DNA from: Cylindrotheca closterium
Taxonomy: Eukaryota > Bacillariophyta > Bacillariophyceae > Bacillariales > Bacillariaceae
Length of the DNA: 64,000 bases
Direction: 5' to 3'
Assembly (NCBI GenBank): GCA_933822405.4
Contig: CAKOGP040001825.1
Coordinates: 326,880 to 390,879 of the forward strand
Shown: piece after piece, positions 54,131-64,000 of the stretch
Position numbering within the stretch: position 1 is the first letter of the stretch
Layout: every line of letters starts with the position of its first letter
Notes under the pieces: generated by a model
Database searches by the model: none
What the model saw: only the letters and a program-made list of their open reading frames with translations
Told to the model about the DNA's origin: nothing
Made by a program: the position numbers and the translations under genes

Positions 54131-54742
54131 ATGACAAAAGAGGTATCTCCCATCGCACAAGAACATGTTCTCCCAAAAAGCTTCACGCCAACGGAAAGAC
54201 AAGAGTGGTCCGAGTTGTTGGAAGAACAAGAAAAGTATATCAAGCAAGTCAAGGATGCCTTCCATGCAATCATGGAGTGTCACGAAAAGAAAATCCAAGA
54301 ATTGAACAAGTGGAAAGAAGCGCACGATAATCTGGCTCTAGAACTGAAAGATATTGCGGAAGAATTATCACACGTGCAGGAACAATGGGAGAAGACTTCG
54401 CACAAAACGAGAACAACAATTCTGAACAAGAGGAGTACTACTATTAGTTGCAAAAAGGACAAAGATCGACAGAGGTGCAGAACAAAGAATCAATCGAAAT
54501 GTCGTCGCCAACTTGTATCGATACCAGATTTCCCTTTTCATCTTCTGTGTCCCTTGACACATGAGCCCTTGGTGGATCCAGTGATTGATCATGAGGGCAA
54601 TACCTATGAAAAGACTGCCATTCTAGAATGGCTTGCTATTCACCCAACGTCTCCTTTGACCCGCAAGTCTTTGACGGAGAAACAACTCATTCCTAATCGA
54701 GCCATCAAGCATGCGATTGCTTGTTGGAAAGAATATAGCTAA
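54131..54742 (+). CDS. U-box ubiquitin ligase, shorter paralog
   Basis: 203 aa, ATG at 54131. The N-terminal coiled coil aligns with the upstream paralog (EWSELLEEQEKYIKQVKDAF against EILLDEHDQCMQEVEESLQ, and both share WKEA). A short basic Lys/Arg linker follows instead of the long linker. The U-box reads CPLTHEPLVDPVIDHEGNTY, TAILEWL, SPLTRKSL and LIPNRAIKHAI, very like its neighbour. A local tandem duplication followed by loss of the middle third in one copy, or gain in the other, explains the pair. Confidence 0.88.
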   Translation: MTKEVSPIAQEHVLPKSFTPTERQEWSELLEEQEKYIKQVKDAFHAIMECHEKKIQELNKWKEAHDNLALELKDIAEELSHVQEQWEKTSHKTRTTILNKRSTTISCKKDKDRQRCRTKNQSKCRRQLVSIPDFPFHLLCPLTHEPLVDPVIDHEGNTYEKTAILEWLAIHPTSPLTRKSLTEKQLIPNRAIKHAIACWKEYS

Positions 54743-55041
54743 AGTTTTATGATTAGATGTCTCCAAAAACGGACTTATCACTTGGATGCAGTTTTTTTGC
54801 AAATTGTGGAAAATCAAAACCTGATATCGGACAGGCGCTGCGTTCGTCCGTCGCATTGTTGAAGTTGAGATATTTACGCGCCGGCAAGCGGATCCGAGGC
54901 TTTTGATTTGAGGTTTGAAATAGCGACTTTTTCCGTACTTCAAAGGTGGTAGGTTCCACGTAGAAACTCCAAAACGTATTCTTGCAAACACACAACTTGA
55001 AACTGCCAAAAGAACAACTTGTAAAACCAACCAACACAACC

Positions 55042-55821
55042 ATGAACTCTATGATGCTTGCCCAACTTATGCAGGATATGCAGGTATGTTATTCGTCATA
55101 GAGAAGAAAGGGAAAAGACAAAAATTGCGGCATTTTGGGCCGAACAATGACGAATTCAGCAGCTTCTAAAGACTCTGAAACGCCTGTATCGGGGAGGTTT
55201 GCAGATTTGCAAATCAGGGACAAATGAAACCGACAATTGGGATTGGGTCACGGTACCGTTATGATTATTGTGCTCATAAATGATCTGCATGAACTTGACC
55301 ATTGATTCTGCAAACTAATATCCAAGGGTGGCACGCTTGTTTTCATCTTCAACAAGGTGTCAGAAATGTCGTCGTTGGGCGTCATGCTGCCAAAACTCGA
55401 GCAAAGAGCTATTTCTCGGTTGATGCCTCTCTCACATTTCTCCTTCTTGTTCTGTCTGCCTACCTGTTAGGATCCTGAAATCATGCGTGAGGCCCAAAAG
55501 ATGATGAACGACCCTGCCTTCCAAGCGCAAATGAAGAAATTGACAGAATCTCAAGGATTCAAGCAACACATGGAGGCTTCTCAAGAGATGATGAAGGACC
55601 CGGAAAAGATGAAGGAAATTGAAGCAAAGATGCAAGACCGGCTGAAGGAAGGAAATGAAATGCTTTCCAAGTACAAGGAGCAAGAAAAGGAATACTTGGA
55701 AAAGGAAAAGGCCGAGAAGGGAGATGGAGAAGAAGACGGCGAGAAGAAGGCTGCCGCCAAGGAAGAGGAAACCGAAGAGGTCGAAGATATTCCCGATATT
55801 CCCAGTTTGAACTTGAACTAA
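55042..55821 (+). CDS. Small STI1/DP-domain-like protein
   Basis: Exon 1 is only 55042-55083 (14 codons) and exon 2 is 55471-55821, with a 387-bp intron, the longest GT-AG intron in the window; 130 aa. The junction gives QLMQDMQDPEIMREAQKMMN. The first 70 residues are a Met/Gln-rich helical STI1-type (DP) repeat: PEIMREAQKM, PAFQAQMKKLTESQGFKQHM. The tail is a Lys/Glu coil ending in acidic residues and DIPDIPSLNLN. STI1 domains of Hop, Tic40 and ubiquilin bind client proteins or Hsp70/90 tails. Without TPR or UBA domains here the partner is unknown. Confidence 0.8.
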
Positions 55822-56425
55822 GTTATCTTGTTCCCAGTCGTTTCGGAACAATGGAACGAATTGAAATTTGATAGCAGATGACATTCGATCGCACAAATGA
55901 ATACTTTTTCTGGATTGCAACGACTGTGCCAACAGTGCCGAACGAAACTCTACTTTGTAATAATGATACACGCAATAGAACCACAAGACGTGATTTTTCG
56001 TCAATGGCAAAATATTGTTTTTCTGATCGATTTTGTTTGTTTTGCCGAGTTTTGAATTGTAAGAACAATACGTGGAGTAGCCAAAAAGCCAAAGAGGTAT
56101 ATGTGTACCTCGTCGCAACATTGGTCATGTCTGAGCAGGCAGCAAACGACCCGAGCGCAATCGTCGCTCTATGCTTTCCTTTCCAAATCTAAAATAAGGG
56201 ACATTTATTCCGGTGCTGCATATTCAATATTGAATATGTTGAACTTGAATTGCAATTCTGGTGGCCGTCTGTCTTGCACCGTCACACATCGATATTGAAT
56301 TTTTACAACCTGGACGTACGTCCATCGTACGCACAGCCCAGAACCCATTCTTGGCTCAAATACATGGACAAGCACAGGTTTCATCTTTGCCGCTTTCCAG
56401 AGCAACAGATATCAATATATAAACA
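55822..56425. promoter_or_regulatory. Upstream interval of eIF3c
   Basis: About 600 bp. It contains a perfect 20-bp AT palindrome at 56219-56238 (arm CATATTCAAT), a second related CGATATTGAA at 56289, and a TATATAAA sequence only 6-13 bp before the eIF3c start codon, too close to be a normal TATA box. No gene is supported. Confidence 0.4.
56219..56238. promoter_or_regulatory. Perfect 20-bp palindrome
   Basis: CATATTCAATATTGAATATG reads the same on both strands. It lies about 190 bp upstream of the eIF3c start, so it may be a factor-binding site. A role is not established. Confidence 0.45.
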
Positions 56426-59400
56426 ATGAGCCGATTCTGGGCAGGCGCTAGTTCTTCGGAAGACTCATCCTCGGATGATTCTTCTTACTACTCCTCTGAA
56501 GAAGAAGGAAACAAAGCCGCTGGAAACCGATGGGTTGATTTCAGTGACAGTGACGATTCGGACGATGAAGTACGAGTGGTAAAATCCGGTAAGGAGCGCG
56601 CCATTGATACTTTCAACAAGCACATTAGCAATCTCCGAAGCCACATGAAAAGTAGGGACTATTATGCCTTACAAACAGAGTTTGACGAGCTTGCCAAAGC
56701 TATGGTGAAAGCCAAGAAAACCCTTGCGGCGGGAGTTCCAAGATCACTTGTCCGTATTCTGGTGGATTTGGAGGAATACATTCCAGAACGCTTGGCAGAT
56801 AAGGCAGCCTTCAAGAAGCTTTCTGCCCGTCAAGGGCGTTCGTTGAACCGAATGAAGTTGACTCTTAAGAAGCATAACAAGCCATACCAAGCCGTTATGA
56901 ACCACTATCGGCAAAACCCAGATACTGGAGACGATGATGACAATGACGACGGTGCCTCGGATAATGCCAGCAGCTCTAGCAGTTCCAGCAGCTCATCCTC
57001 TTCCTCGGATAGCGACTCAGATTCGGATTCGGATAATGATTCGGTACGTTGTTGTTTTAAATGAGATGGTGTTGGAGATTTTGCTTTGCAATCACAAGGA
57101 TCGCCTATTCGCCCCTTTGGGGGATGAATTCCTCGTTTCTGATTTCTGGCATTACTTGACTCCGTTATTTGTCGCTGTCAAAGCGGCAAGGATGATGGGT
57201 TTTGTCAGCCATGAGACCAAATTTCTTTTGAGTGATATTGCACTGTACTCTCATTAGCATTTCACCTGCCATGCTCCACATCATATTCTTATCTCTTCTA
57301 TGCTTCTTTCGCAGGGCTCTGGCGCTGGAAACGATGATAATTCTGATTGGAATAACGACTCCGATTCTTCTTCTAGCTCTGACGAAGAAGCTGGTGCCTA
57401 CTCTCAACTCAAGGGCCGTGCTCGTTGGTTGAAGAAGAACACTGTCGTTACCAAAAGAGAAAAGAAGAAGCAAGACCCATCAGAGAAGGCGGCCAAGGTT
57501 GCTGAGAAGAAAGAGACGACTGTTGTCTCCAAGGATCACGAAGCCATCAAGGCACCAAAGTCGGTTATTCCTGAAGAGGGTCTTACCCCATCTATCCTTA
57601 ACCGCAAGGTCAAGGAAATTGCCTCTCAACGTGGACGTCGTGGTACTGATCCTCGTCAACTTCTTAACCAGCTCGAGGGTCTTTCTCGTCTTGCTACCAA
57701 ATTCGGACCCCGCGTTGAAGTTCCAATTTTAATGTATGTGATCAGCGCTCAATTTGGCCTCCAACGAACCATGGACGACTACATGGAGATCCCTACGTGG
57801 AGGTCATGCTCTTCCTACCTCAACAGAATCTCTGATGTTGTTGTTGACGAAGGATACCGCCTTGGTGTTGAGACTATTGACGAAGCTGATCTTGTCTTGA
57901 GCAATTCCAAGAATGCCTCCATGATTAAGGCTGCTGCATCTGGCACTGATGGAGCCATGGCGGCGGTGGCTGCGGAGGAAAAGTTGGTCAACCCCCACAC
58001 TGGAGAAGACGAGACCGAAGATCAACGTGCCGAGCGTCTCCGTCTCGAAAAGGAAGAGGGGATGTCGGAAGAAGAGAAGAAGACTATTCCTGTCGTTGGA
58101 TCTCTATCGCTTCACTTGAACCGCCTCGAAGAGGAGTACACAAAGAGTCTTCAAAAGATTTCTCACTACACAACCGAGTATGTGGCAAGACTCAGAGACG
58201 AATCTGGTCTCTTTGCTCTCTTGTCAAAGATGCAATCCTACTACGAACGTGAAGGGGCAACCAACGAGGCAGCTGTTTTGGCTCAAAAGCGTATTGAACA
58301 CATCTACTACCGTCATGACTCGATTGCCATCCAAGTTGATCGAGCCGCCGAGTTCTACAACACGTTTGGTGAATTATCGATGTTGCACCCTGCTTGTATC
58401 TCGGAGGAGAAGGGAAGCAGCGACTTTTCTGTTTCCCACCCTGCCAGTTTTATGGGCAAGCCCACCGCCGAACACGCTGAGGCTGATTCTGTCGACTGGA
58501 AACAGTTGATGGGCGACCTTTGCACCTACGTTTACAAGTATGGCAGTGATGCCGCGAAGACAAGGGCTACAATATGTCACGTGTTTCACCACGCACTGCA
58601 CGATCGCTTCTTGGATGCTCGTGATTTGTTGCTGATGTCTCACTTGCAAGATACCATCTATGATTGTGGTGACATCACCACCATGATCCTATACAACCGC
58701 ATGATGGTTACACTTGGAATGAGCGCCTTCCGACAAGGACGAATCTGGGAGGCCCACCAATGTCTCTCCGAAGTCTGCTCTGGACGTGTTCGCGAACTTC
58801 TTGCACAAGGGGTTGGCATGAGCCGATTCACCGAGAAGACACCACAGCAAGAAAAGGCAGAGAAGCGTCGTCAAGTTCCTTACCACCAACATATCAACTT
58901 GGATTTGCTTGAAGCTTGCCATTTGATCAGCGCTATGCTTCTTGAGGTTCCAAACATGGCTGCTGTTTCTGTGGGTGCCGAAGCCATTGGTGGACGAAGA
59001 TTGCGCCCCATCTCTCGAGCATTCCGCAAGTATCACGACATTTATGAACATCAAGTGTTTACAGGACCACCTGAGCAAACTCGTGATTATGTCATGCGCG
59101 CGTCGCAAGCATTGATGAAGGGTGATTGGAAGGCATGTACTGATCTGTGTAATCAGCTCGAGGTGTGGAATCTTGTCGCTGGAGATGATTCTGTGGACAC
59201 AATCAAAACCATGTTGGCGTCAAAGATTAAATTGGAAGGATTGAGAACCTATCTGTTCGCCTTCTCTGCTCAATACGATTCTCTTTCCCTAAGTCAATTG
59301 TGCGGCATGTTTGAGATGACCAAAAACGAGGTTCACAGTGTTGTTTCCAGAATGATGATCAACCGCGAGCTCTTTGCTAGCTGGGATCAACCAACTGAAA

Positions 59401-59735
59401 CTGTTGTTCTCCGCAAGGTTGAGCCAAACTCTCTTCAAATCGCGGCATTGCAATTCGCTGAGAAAACTGCCTCATTGGTTGAAGCCAACGAGCGTTTGCT
59501 GGATGCCTTCAGCGGCAACCATGGATTCAAGGACGACCACTGGAAGGACGATGACCGTCATGGACATCGACACGGAGGAGGCGGTGGCATGGGCAAGTCG
59601 CAAGGAGGTAATAGATTTGGACGCCGTGACGGTGGAGGCAGATCCCACGGTCGTGGAGGCGGCCGTGGACGTGGAGGCGGCCGTGGAGGCGGCCGTGGAC
59701 GTGGAGGAAAGAGAACGCACAACAAGAGATACTAA
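56426..59735 (+). CDS. eIF3 subunit C
   Basis: Exons 56426-57043 and 57315-59735, phase 0, give about 1012 aa. The start MSRFWAG and the acidic Ser/Asp runs fit eIF3c, and the family block KERAIDTFNKHISNLRSHMK follows. Exon 2 opens with a second Ser/Asp run, then the helical core (TPSILNRKVKEIASQRGRRG, LRPISRAFRKYHDIYEHQVF) and the PCI domain near the C-terminus (SLSLSQLCGMFEMTKNEVHS, MMINRELFASWDQP). The last 60 residues are an Arg-Gly tail (RGRGGGRGGGRG). eIF3c anchors the eIF3 complex and contacts eIF1 and eIF5 on the small subunit. Yeast eIF3c is about 812 aa and human 913, so this one is longer because of the Ser/Asp runs and RGG tail. Confidence 0.95.
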
Positions 59736-60269
59736 ACTGATCTAGATGGGAGCAATTCACAACCATGCGCCTTTAAACGCTCTTGCAAACTTCTATTTTA
59801 AATTGTTTTTTTAAACGTCTTGGAGGAAGGGTCTAGTCCTACTACATCCTCACAAACAGGTGTGTTGACAGCGAAAGAACACCACTAGGTGCCGAAGGAT
59901 TTGTGGGCTATCGTTGGACTAACGAGGGTCTTAATAACAGAGCATAATATCGTCCAATTTCTCCAAGGCAAACGAACAGAGCAAACTTTTGGCCATCCAG
60001 AGCCTTGAGTCCATTAAACCTACCACATTGTACTCTGTCAGCGATTACAGTGTCATAGGTTCCGTCGGTCGGTTATCTCCACAATTCCATATCGACTCGT
60101 CCGACACCGAAGTCCCGCCACGACTCACTTAATCTCTCGCCCTTTTACCTCATCGTCAAACAATGAAAACCGAGCGAAACAAAACACGGTGGAGTCTGAA
60201 TCGCAAGATGCAAAAAGCTAAAGTTATTAATTCGTTTGACAGAGCCATTTCTTATCATTGAACAAGAAG
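59736..60269. other. Interval downstream of eIF3c
   Basis: About 530 bp without a supported gene. It holds the eIF3c 3' end and the upstream sequence of the first decayed BTB-like copy. Confidence 0.4.
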
Positions 60270-61083
60270 ATGGTTGTCCGCAACGATTATGATAACGCCA
60301 ACTTGGTTGGTTACGATGAGAATAAACCCGTTGCCAAAAGTGGATATTATGATCTCATGATTATCCTGGGAAAAGAAAGATACATTTATTGCTGCTGTGA
60401 ATCCAAAATGGTCTTCAGATACGGCTTTTCTGCGAACTACGTGGCAAATCCCAATGGCGGGACGAGGACCATAGAGCTTCCTGACATCTCTTCTCGTATC
60501 TGGGGCTTGATGATGGACTTTATTGAGTTGAAGCGCTGCATAGAGTTTCCAAATTCAGCAACTTGCTGTTGGTAATTGAGAAACTCCATCGATACGGGCT
60601 TATTGACGACGGGACGAATTGTCAAATGCTCGTATCGATGCTCGTAGCAAAGGTGTTTGAAACTTTTTCCAAAAAGCTCGTTTCGGATCCGTTGTTTGTA
60701 GTGCAACGAATGGGCAAATTGATTGATCTCGCACTTCTTTATGACAGGATTGAGTTCAATAAAGCAAAAGATGACATTAATGCTTTCTTTCGCCAGGCAC
60801 AAGTATCGGCACAAGGCGACGAAACGCAGTGTGCTGGTTTCATTTACAACAGAAACACCTGATACAATTGGCGCCACTTATTGCCAAAGAAGGATTCGGA
60901 TTGGTTGGGGGTTGCCGGACCGAGGAAGAGATTCTATGCCCACTTTTTCCAGATACTTACTTGGGTGCTCTGTCCAAATTCAACGAGGAAAATAGACTTT
61001 TTGCCATTCAGAACCACAGGTGGAAGCAAACTGGCATGTTGCACAGGGCTGGAGATGCACAAGACAAGGTCCTCTGGAAGTGA
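60270..61083 (+). pseudogene. Decayed BTB-like gene, copy 1
   Basis: An ATG at 60270 opens a frame with a BTB-like start (YYDLMIILGKERYIYCCCES, TRTIELPDISSRIWGLMMDF). The frame is lost near 60530. Read in another frame the sequence continues ALHRVSKFSNLLLVIEKLHR, aligning with copy 2. A second break lies near 60850, after FIYNR, where homology resumes as HLIQLAPLIAKEGFG. Two frameshifts against the neighbouring copy make a pseudogene most likely. Sequencing error or unusual splicing is a weaker alternative. Confidence 0.72.
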
Positions 61084-61959
61084 AGCGTTGCCGAGACTGG
61101 GACTGGGACGACGATGATGATACAGTACATGCAGAACCCATCGCCAAAAAGTGTAGACTCGCACCACATGATCACATCACCCTCGTTGGAAAGGAGAGAT
61201 ATGAATACGACTGCAACGGTGTGTGCGTGGCCCACACAAGTGATTCCATCGACGATGAGTTGGTGACAGCCATGAAAGAAAGATGTGAATCAAATGAGAA
61301 CCATAGAACTTCCCGATAAATCTCCTCCAATTTGGGGCTTGATGATGCAACTAGACGAGTTGCCTTTCGGTGAAGCTCTGAATAGAGTAGCCAAGATCAG
61401 CGACCTATTGTTGGTTACGGAGAACTTTCATCGGTATCGATTCGGTCACGGCTTGGTCGTATCGAAGGTGTTTCAAACGTTTACCAAGATGCTCCTTTCA
61501 GACCGGTTGTCGGTTGTTCAACGAATCGGCAAATTGATCGATCTCGCACTAATGTGTGACAAAATTAAGTTGAATGGAGCAAAGGACTCGATTGTTGGTT
61601 TCTTTCGGCAGGCTCTTGCATGGCCGCAAGAAGAAGAGAAACAGTATTGTGGAGTCATTTACAGGAGAAAGCATGTGAAGCTATTGGTACCACTGATTGC
61701 CACAGAAGGATTGATCTGCGATCGTCGGACAAAGGAGGAGATTCTATGCCCGCTTTTTCCAAAGGATTATGTGTCCAAGATGTTGAGAAGAGGTGAGAAG
61801 TGTAGACTTCGGGTCATTGAGAAACGCATGTCGAGGAGATCTACCATATTGCAAGGCTTTTCTCCAGAGGAAGTAAACCGCCGAAACATCATGCTTTTGC
61901 GTGCATACCGGTACGAATGCCGTTTAGAGTGGACTTTCTTGATTGGACTTGATCATTAG
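61020..61959 (+). pseudogene. BTB-like gene, copy 2, with one frameshift
   Basis: The N-terminal part is read in the frame starting near 61020 (DHITLVGKERYEYDCNG) and the rest in another frame starting at 61285 (RTIELPDKSPPIWGLMMQLD). The shift is near 61280. After that the frame stays open for 224 codons, covering GKLIDLALMCDKIKLNGAKD and a C-terminal region with EEILCPLFPKDY. It is homologous to copy 1 throughout. If the shift is real the gene is broken; otherwise a shorter protein could start at the ATG at 61285. The product was probably a BTB-domain adaptor. Diatom genomes commonly carry many such paralogs. Confidence 0.6.
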
Positions 61960-62651
61960 GCTGCCATTATATACCTAGGACCTCTTTTTTAATATTCATA
62001 ATATATAAAATACCACATTAATGCTTGCCCTACACATTCGAGCCCTTTTGAAAAAACAGCCATCGTATCCTACCGGTAGAGGACTTCCCATCGAGAAGAT
62101 CTATTTTAAAAAGTTTTGTCAATGTTTGCCGTACACATTTGTTTCATTCTCAAAAAGGAGGGGCACCTTAATCCACAACATGAGTCCTGTAGGCCAGCCA
62201 AACGAAAGGGAGAGAGAGAATGATACTCATCATCGAGTCTTTTTCTTATGATTTCTTCTATTATTATGAAAATTATTATTTACTACTCTGCTTTTAATTT
62301 TAAAACGCAGTTCTGTTCTGGTGACTTGGACTAGGTTCTATAGGATCCGAATGAATCTCTACCGTAGTGAGAAATAATTGCTTCCGTGGCAATTGATCCG
62401 AATTCGTCAGCTACTGAAAGTTCACGACCATAAAGGCTGTCTCCATGGTGTGACTACTCCCTTGATGATGGGAATCCAACAAGGGGTTCTGTTTCATCGA
62501 TCCATTCTTCAGTTGTATGAGTTGTGCCTGGCAATGATTACCTTCATTGTGTCCTTCTTTCTTTCTTCTGATGTGGAATGCGGAGATAGATTTCCATAGT
62601 CTTTCTTGATTGGTGCGTGGGAAACAAGAGCTTCGAGGTATGTACACTTAT
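61960..62651. other. Interval between BTB copies and cyclophilin-like gene
   Basis: About 690 bp, AT-rich in 61985-62015 and 62250-62310. No gene could be supported. It contains the 3' end of the cyclophilin-like gene and of copy 2. Confidence 0.4.
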
Positions 62652-63863
62652 TTACAAAATCCTTGCTCGTTTCAATCCAATTCGCTTCTTGTACCACATT
62701 CCATCCTTCCGGGTGGGTGCACTCTTCAATCTTTCCACCGTCTCAAAACCGGAAACAATCTTGGCAAAGCAAGGGTCGCCGTGATGCACCTCCGTATTGT
62801 CGTTGGTATTGATAAAGAACGAAGGACTCCCATCCATGGCAAATCCTACCGTCCACTTTTCGTGTGGATACTTGGGGGAGTATTCCCGAAAGGCGACGGA
62901 ATCGAGACCCGCTCGGGTAAAGGCTTTCACCTTGGCCGCAGTGGAGGTACCGTCCGATGGAAGAGGAGCCGCCTTGATAATGTCCATGGCATACAAAATA
63001 AAGGAACAACCATCGAATAACTTTCGATCCACCATTTCCAAAAACAAATTGACCGAATGCGGCATTTCATCCAAAGATGCCATTTCCAATATCATGGAGG
63101 TATCGGGCCCACCATCTGGTTTGCCGGGAAAGGAGAGCTGGAGTTCCACCCGAAGCACTCCACTTCCGTACTTTTCAAGAGCATCCTGTCGACTTGTTTC
63201 TTGAATATGCTTTTGCAAATTCTCAATGGCCTCGTTCGTATCCTTAATGGTTTCGTGCAATCGATTCATTTCTGACACGGCGCTTTTCTTTTCTTCCACC
63301 ACATGCTCTTGTGGCTTTTCTTCCCGACTCTGCGAGAGTCTTACAATGGTTCGTTGGAACTTTCTAAGATCATGCTCCACAATTTTGAATTGGGTGTGAA
63401 TGCTTCGTCGTTCTAATGTGAGCATACTCATTTGCGTCAAAGCGTTGTGGAGTGTGGCATGGGCATTGGTGTACAAAAAGAGGCCAAGAATGGAAACAAT
63501 CATGACGCAAATGTAGGCCGGATTCTTCCTCCGCCGAGCCGTTAGAACCAGCGTATTACTTCCTCCGCCTAATGCCGAGAACACGCTGTAATCTGCTTGA
63601 CTGTATTGATCATCGTACTGGTGCTGCGGTTTGGCGTAAATGTTATGAAAGGCAGGAACCGAATCCACCGACACAGAACCACTGGACTTTCGTACCACGC
63701 CGCGACGGGGAAAGGAACCGTCCGAGGAGCCATCACCGTCGCTACTTTCCAATGGAGTCTCGTAATCGAAACGCATCATGTTGGGCATGCTAGAGTTTCT
63801 GTAGGGAATATCTGGTGTGTTATTGTCGTAGGAGCCAGTCCTCGATCGGTTGCTAACGACCAT
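62652..63863 (-). CDS. Type II membrane protein with divergent cyclophilin-like domain
   Basis: 403 aa from the ATG at 63863; the frame extends upstream only via TTG. The N-terminus is cytosolic, Ser/Asp-rich, with a basic patch RRRKNPAYICVMIVSILGLF leading into one transmembrane helix near residues 125-145. A coiled coil follows (about 155-235). The last 165 residues resemble a cyclophilin fold (LRVELQLSFPGKP, SVNLFLEMVDRKLFDGCSFI, KWTVGFAMDGSPSFFINTND, DPCFAKIVSGFETVERLKS). The residues needed for prolyl isomerase activity, such as the FHR motif and the conserved Trp, are not obvious, so it may be a non-enzymatic lectin- or scaffold-like protein. Probably in the Golgi or ER lumen. Confidence 0.83.
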   Translation of the reverse strand: MVVSNRSRTGSYDNNTPDIPYRNSSMPNMMRFDYETPLESSDGDGSSDGSFPRRGVVRKSSGSVSVDSVPAFHNIYAKPQHQYDDQYSQADYSVFSALGGGSNTLVLTARRRKNPAYICVMIVSILGLFLYTNAHATLHNALTQMSMLTLERRSIHTQFKIVEHDLRKFQRTIVRLSQSREEKPQEHVVEEKKSAVSEMNRLHETIKDTNEAIENLQKHIQETSRQDALEKYGSGVLRVELQLSFPGKPDGGPDTSMILEMASLDEMPHSVNLFLEMVDRKLFDGCSFILYAMDIIKAAPLPSDGTSTAAKVKAFTRAGLDSVAFREYSPKYPHEKWTVGFAMDGSPSFFINTNDNTEVHHGDPCFAKIVSGFETVERLKSAPTRKDGMWYKKRIGLKRARIL

Positions 63864-64000
63864 GGTCGAGGTGCGTTTGATGCCAAGCAAAGGCTTTTTG
63901 TTTTAGGGCAATTGAAATGTCCCGATTGTATTCGATACGAAAGACCGCTTTCAAACACGGTTTTGTTCGAACAAAACTGCAGGTGTAATCTTAGAATTAC

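Noticed and set aside
57044..57314. Extra frames across the eIF3c intron
   Set aside because: The GTACGT donor and TTTCGCAG acceptor join the two Ser/Asp-rich halves in phase, so these frames are intronic.

Overview
This window reads as nuclear DNA of a photosynthetic stramenopile, most likely a diatom. Genes are closely packed on both strands with few, short GT-AG introns (mostly 60-150 bp). Two or three predicted plastid proteins carry a signal peptide ending in an Ala-Phe-type cleavage site, as diatom bipartite plastid presequences do (AFAP at 527-538 on +, NAFT near 43940 on -). The gene set is wholly eukaryotic: a kinesin, eIF3c, HBS1, an XRN1-type exonuclease, CLN3, Rab geranylgeranyltransferase, a BRO1 protein and an HDAC. 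I cannot name the species. No tRNA, rRNA, CRISPR array or intact transposon was seen.

Layout. 0.4-7.0 kb: a plastid DUF2854 protein, a small intron-split tautomerase, a coiled-coil nuclear-type protein, the ribosome-rescue GTPase HBS1 and an acidic Ser/Lys-rich membrane protein. 7.0-9.4 kb is gene-poor with degenerate repeats. 9.4-17 kb: a DUF1365 protein, a BioD/DRTGG protein, a membrane protein joining VHL-like and PUB-like domains, and an ankyrin-HDAC. 17.3-26.5 kb: one giant CENP-E-like kinesin of about 3013 aa with an internal 264-bp tandem repeat. 27.7-36.6 kb: a RING E3 with two UIM-like helices, a BRO1-UBA protein, a divergent pair of small Cys-rich GPI-type surface proteins and CLN3. 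36.8-44 kb: an MFS transporter with a His/Met tail, an ER J-protein with a thioredoxin fold, RabGGT alpha and two plastid-type proteins of unknown function. 44.3-55 kb: an uninterrupted XRN1-proteasome beta5 fusion frame, a membrane/coiled-coil/EF-hand-like protein, a Fic-RING fusion protein and two tandem U-box proteins. 55-64 kb: a short STI1-like protein, eIF3c, two decayed BTB-like copies and a membrane-anchored cyclophilin-like protein.

Themes. RNA and translation quality control (HBS1, XRN1, eIF3c) and ubiquitin/proteasome functions (RING-UIM, Fic-RING, two U-box proteins, beta5, PUB, VHL-like, UBA) recur. Genes face both ways and have independent promoters, so this is not an operon. 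The strongest candidates for something undescribed are the XRN1-beta5 fusion, the Fic-RING protein with its duplicated Cys/His module, the VHL-PUB membrane protein and the Cys-rich surface pair. All gene models are read by eye from the sequence. Domain assignments rest on remembered family motifs and no database was searched.
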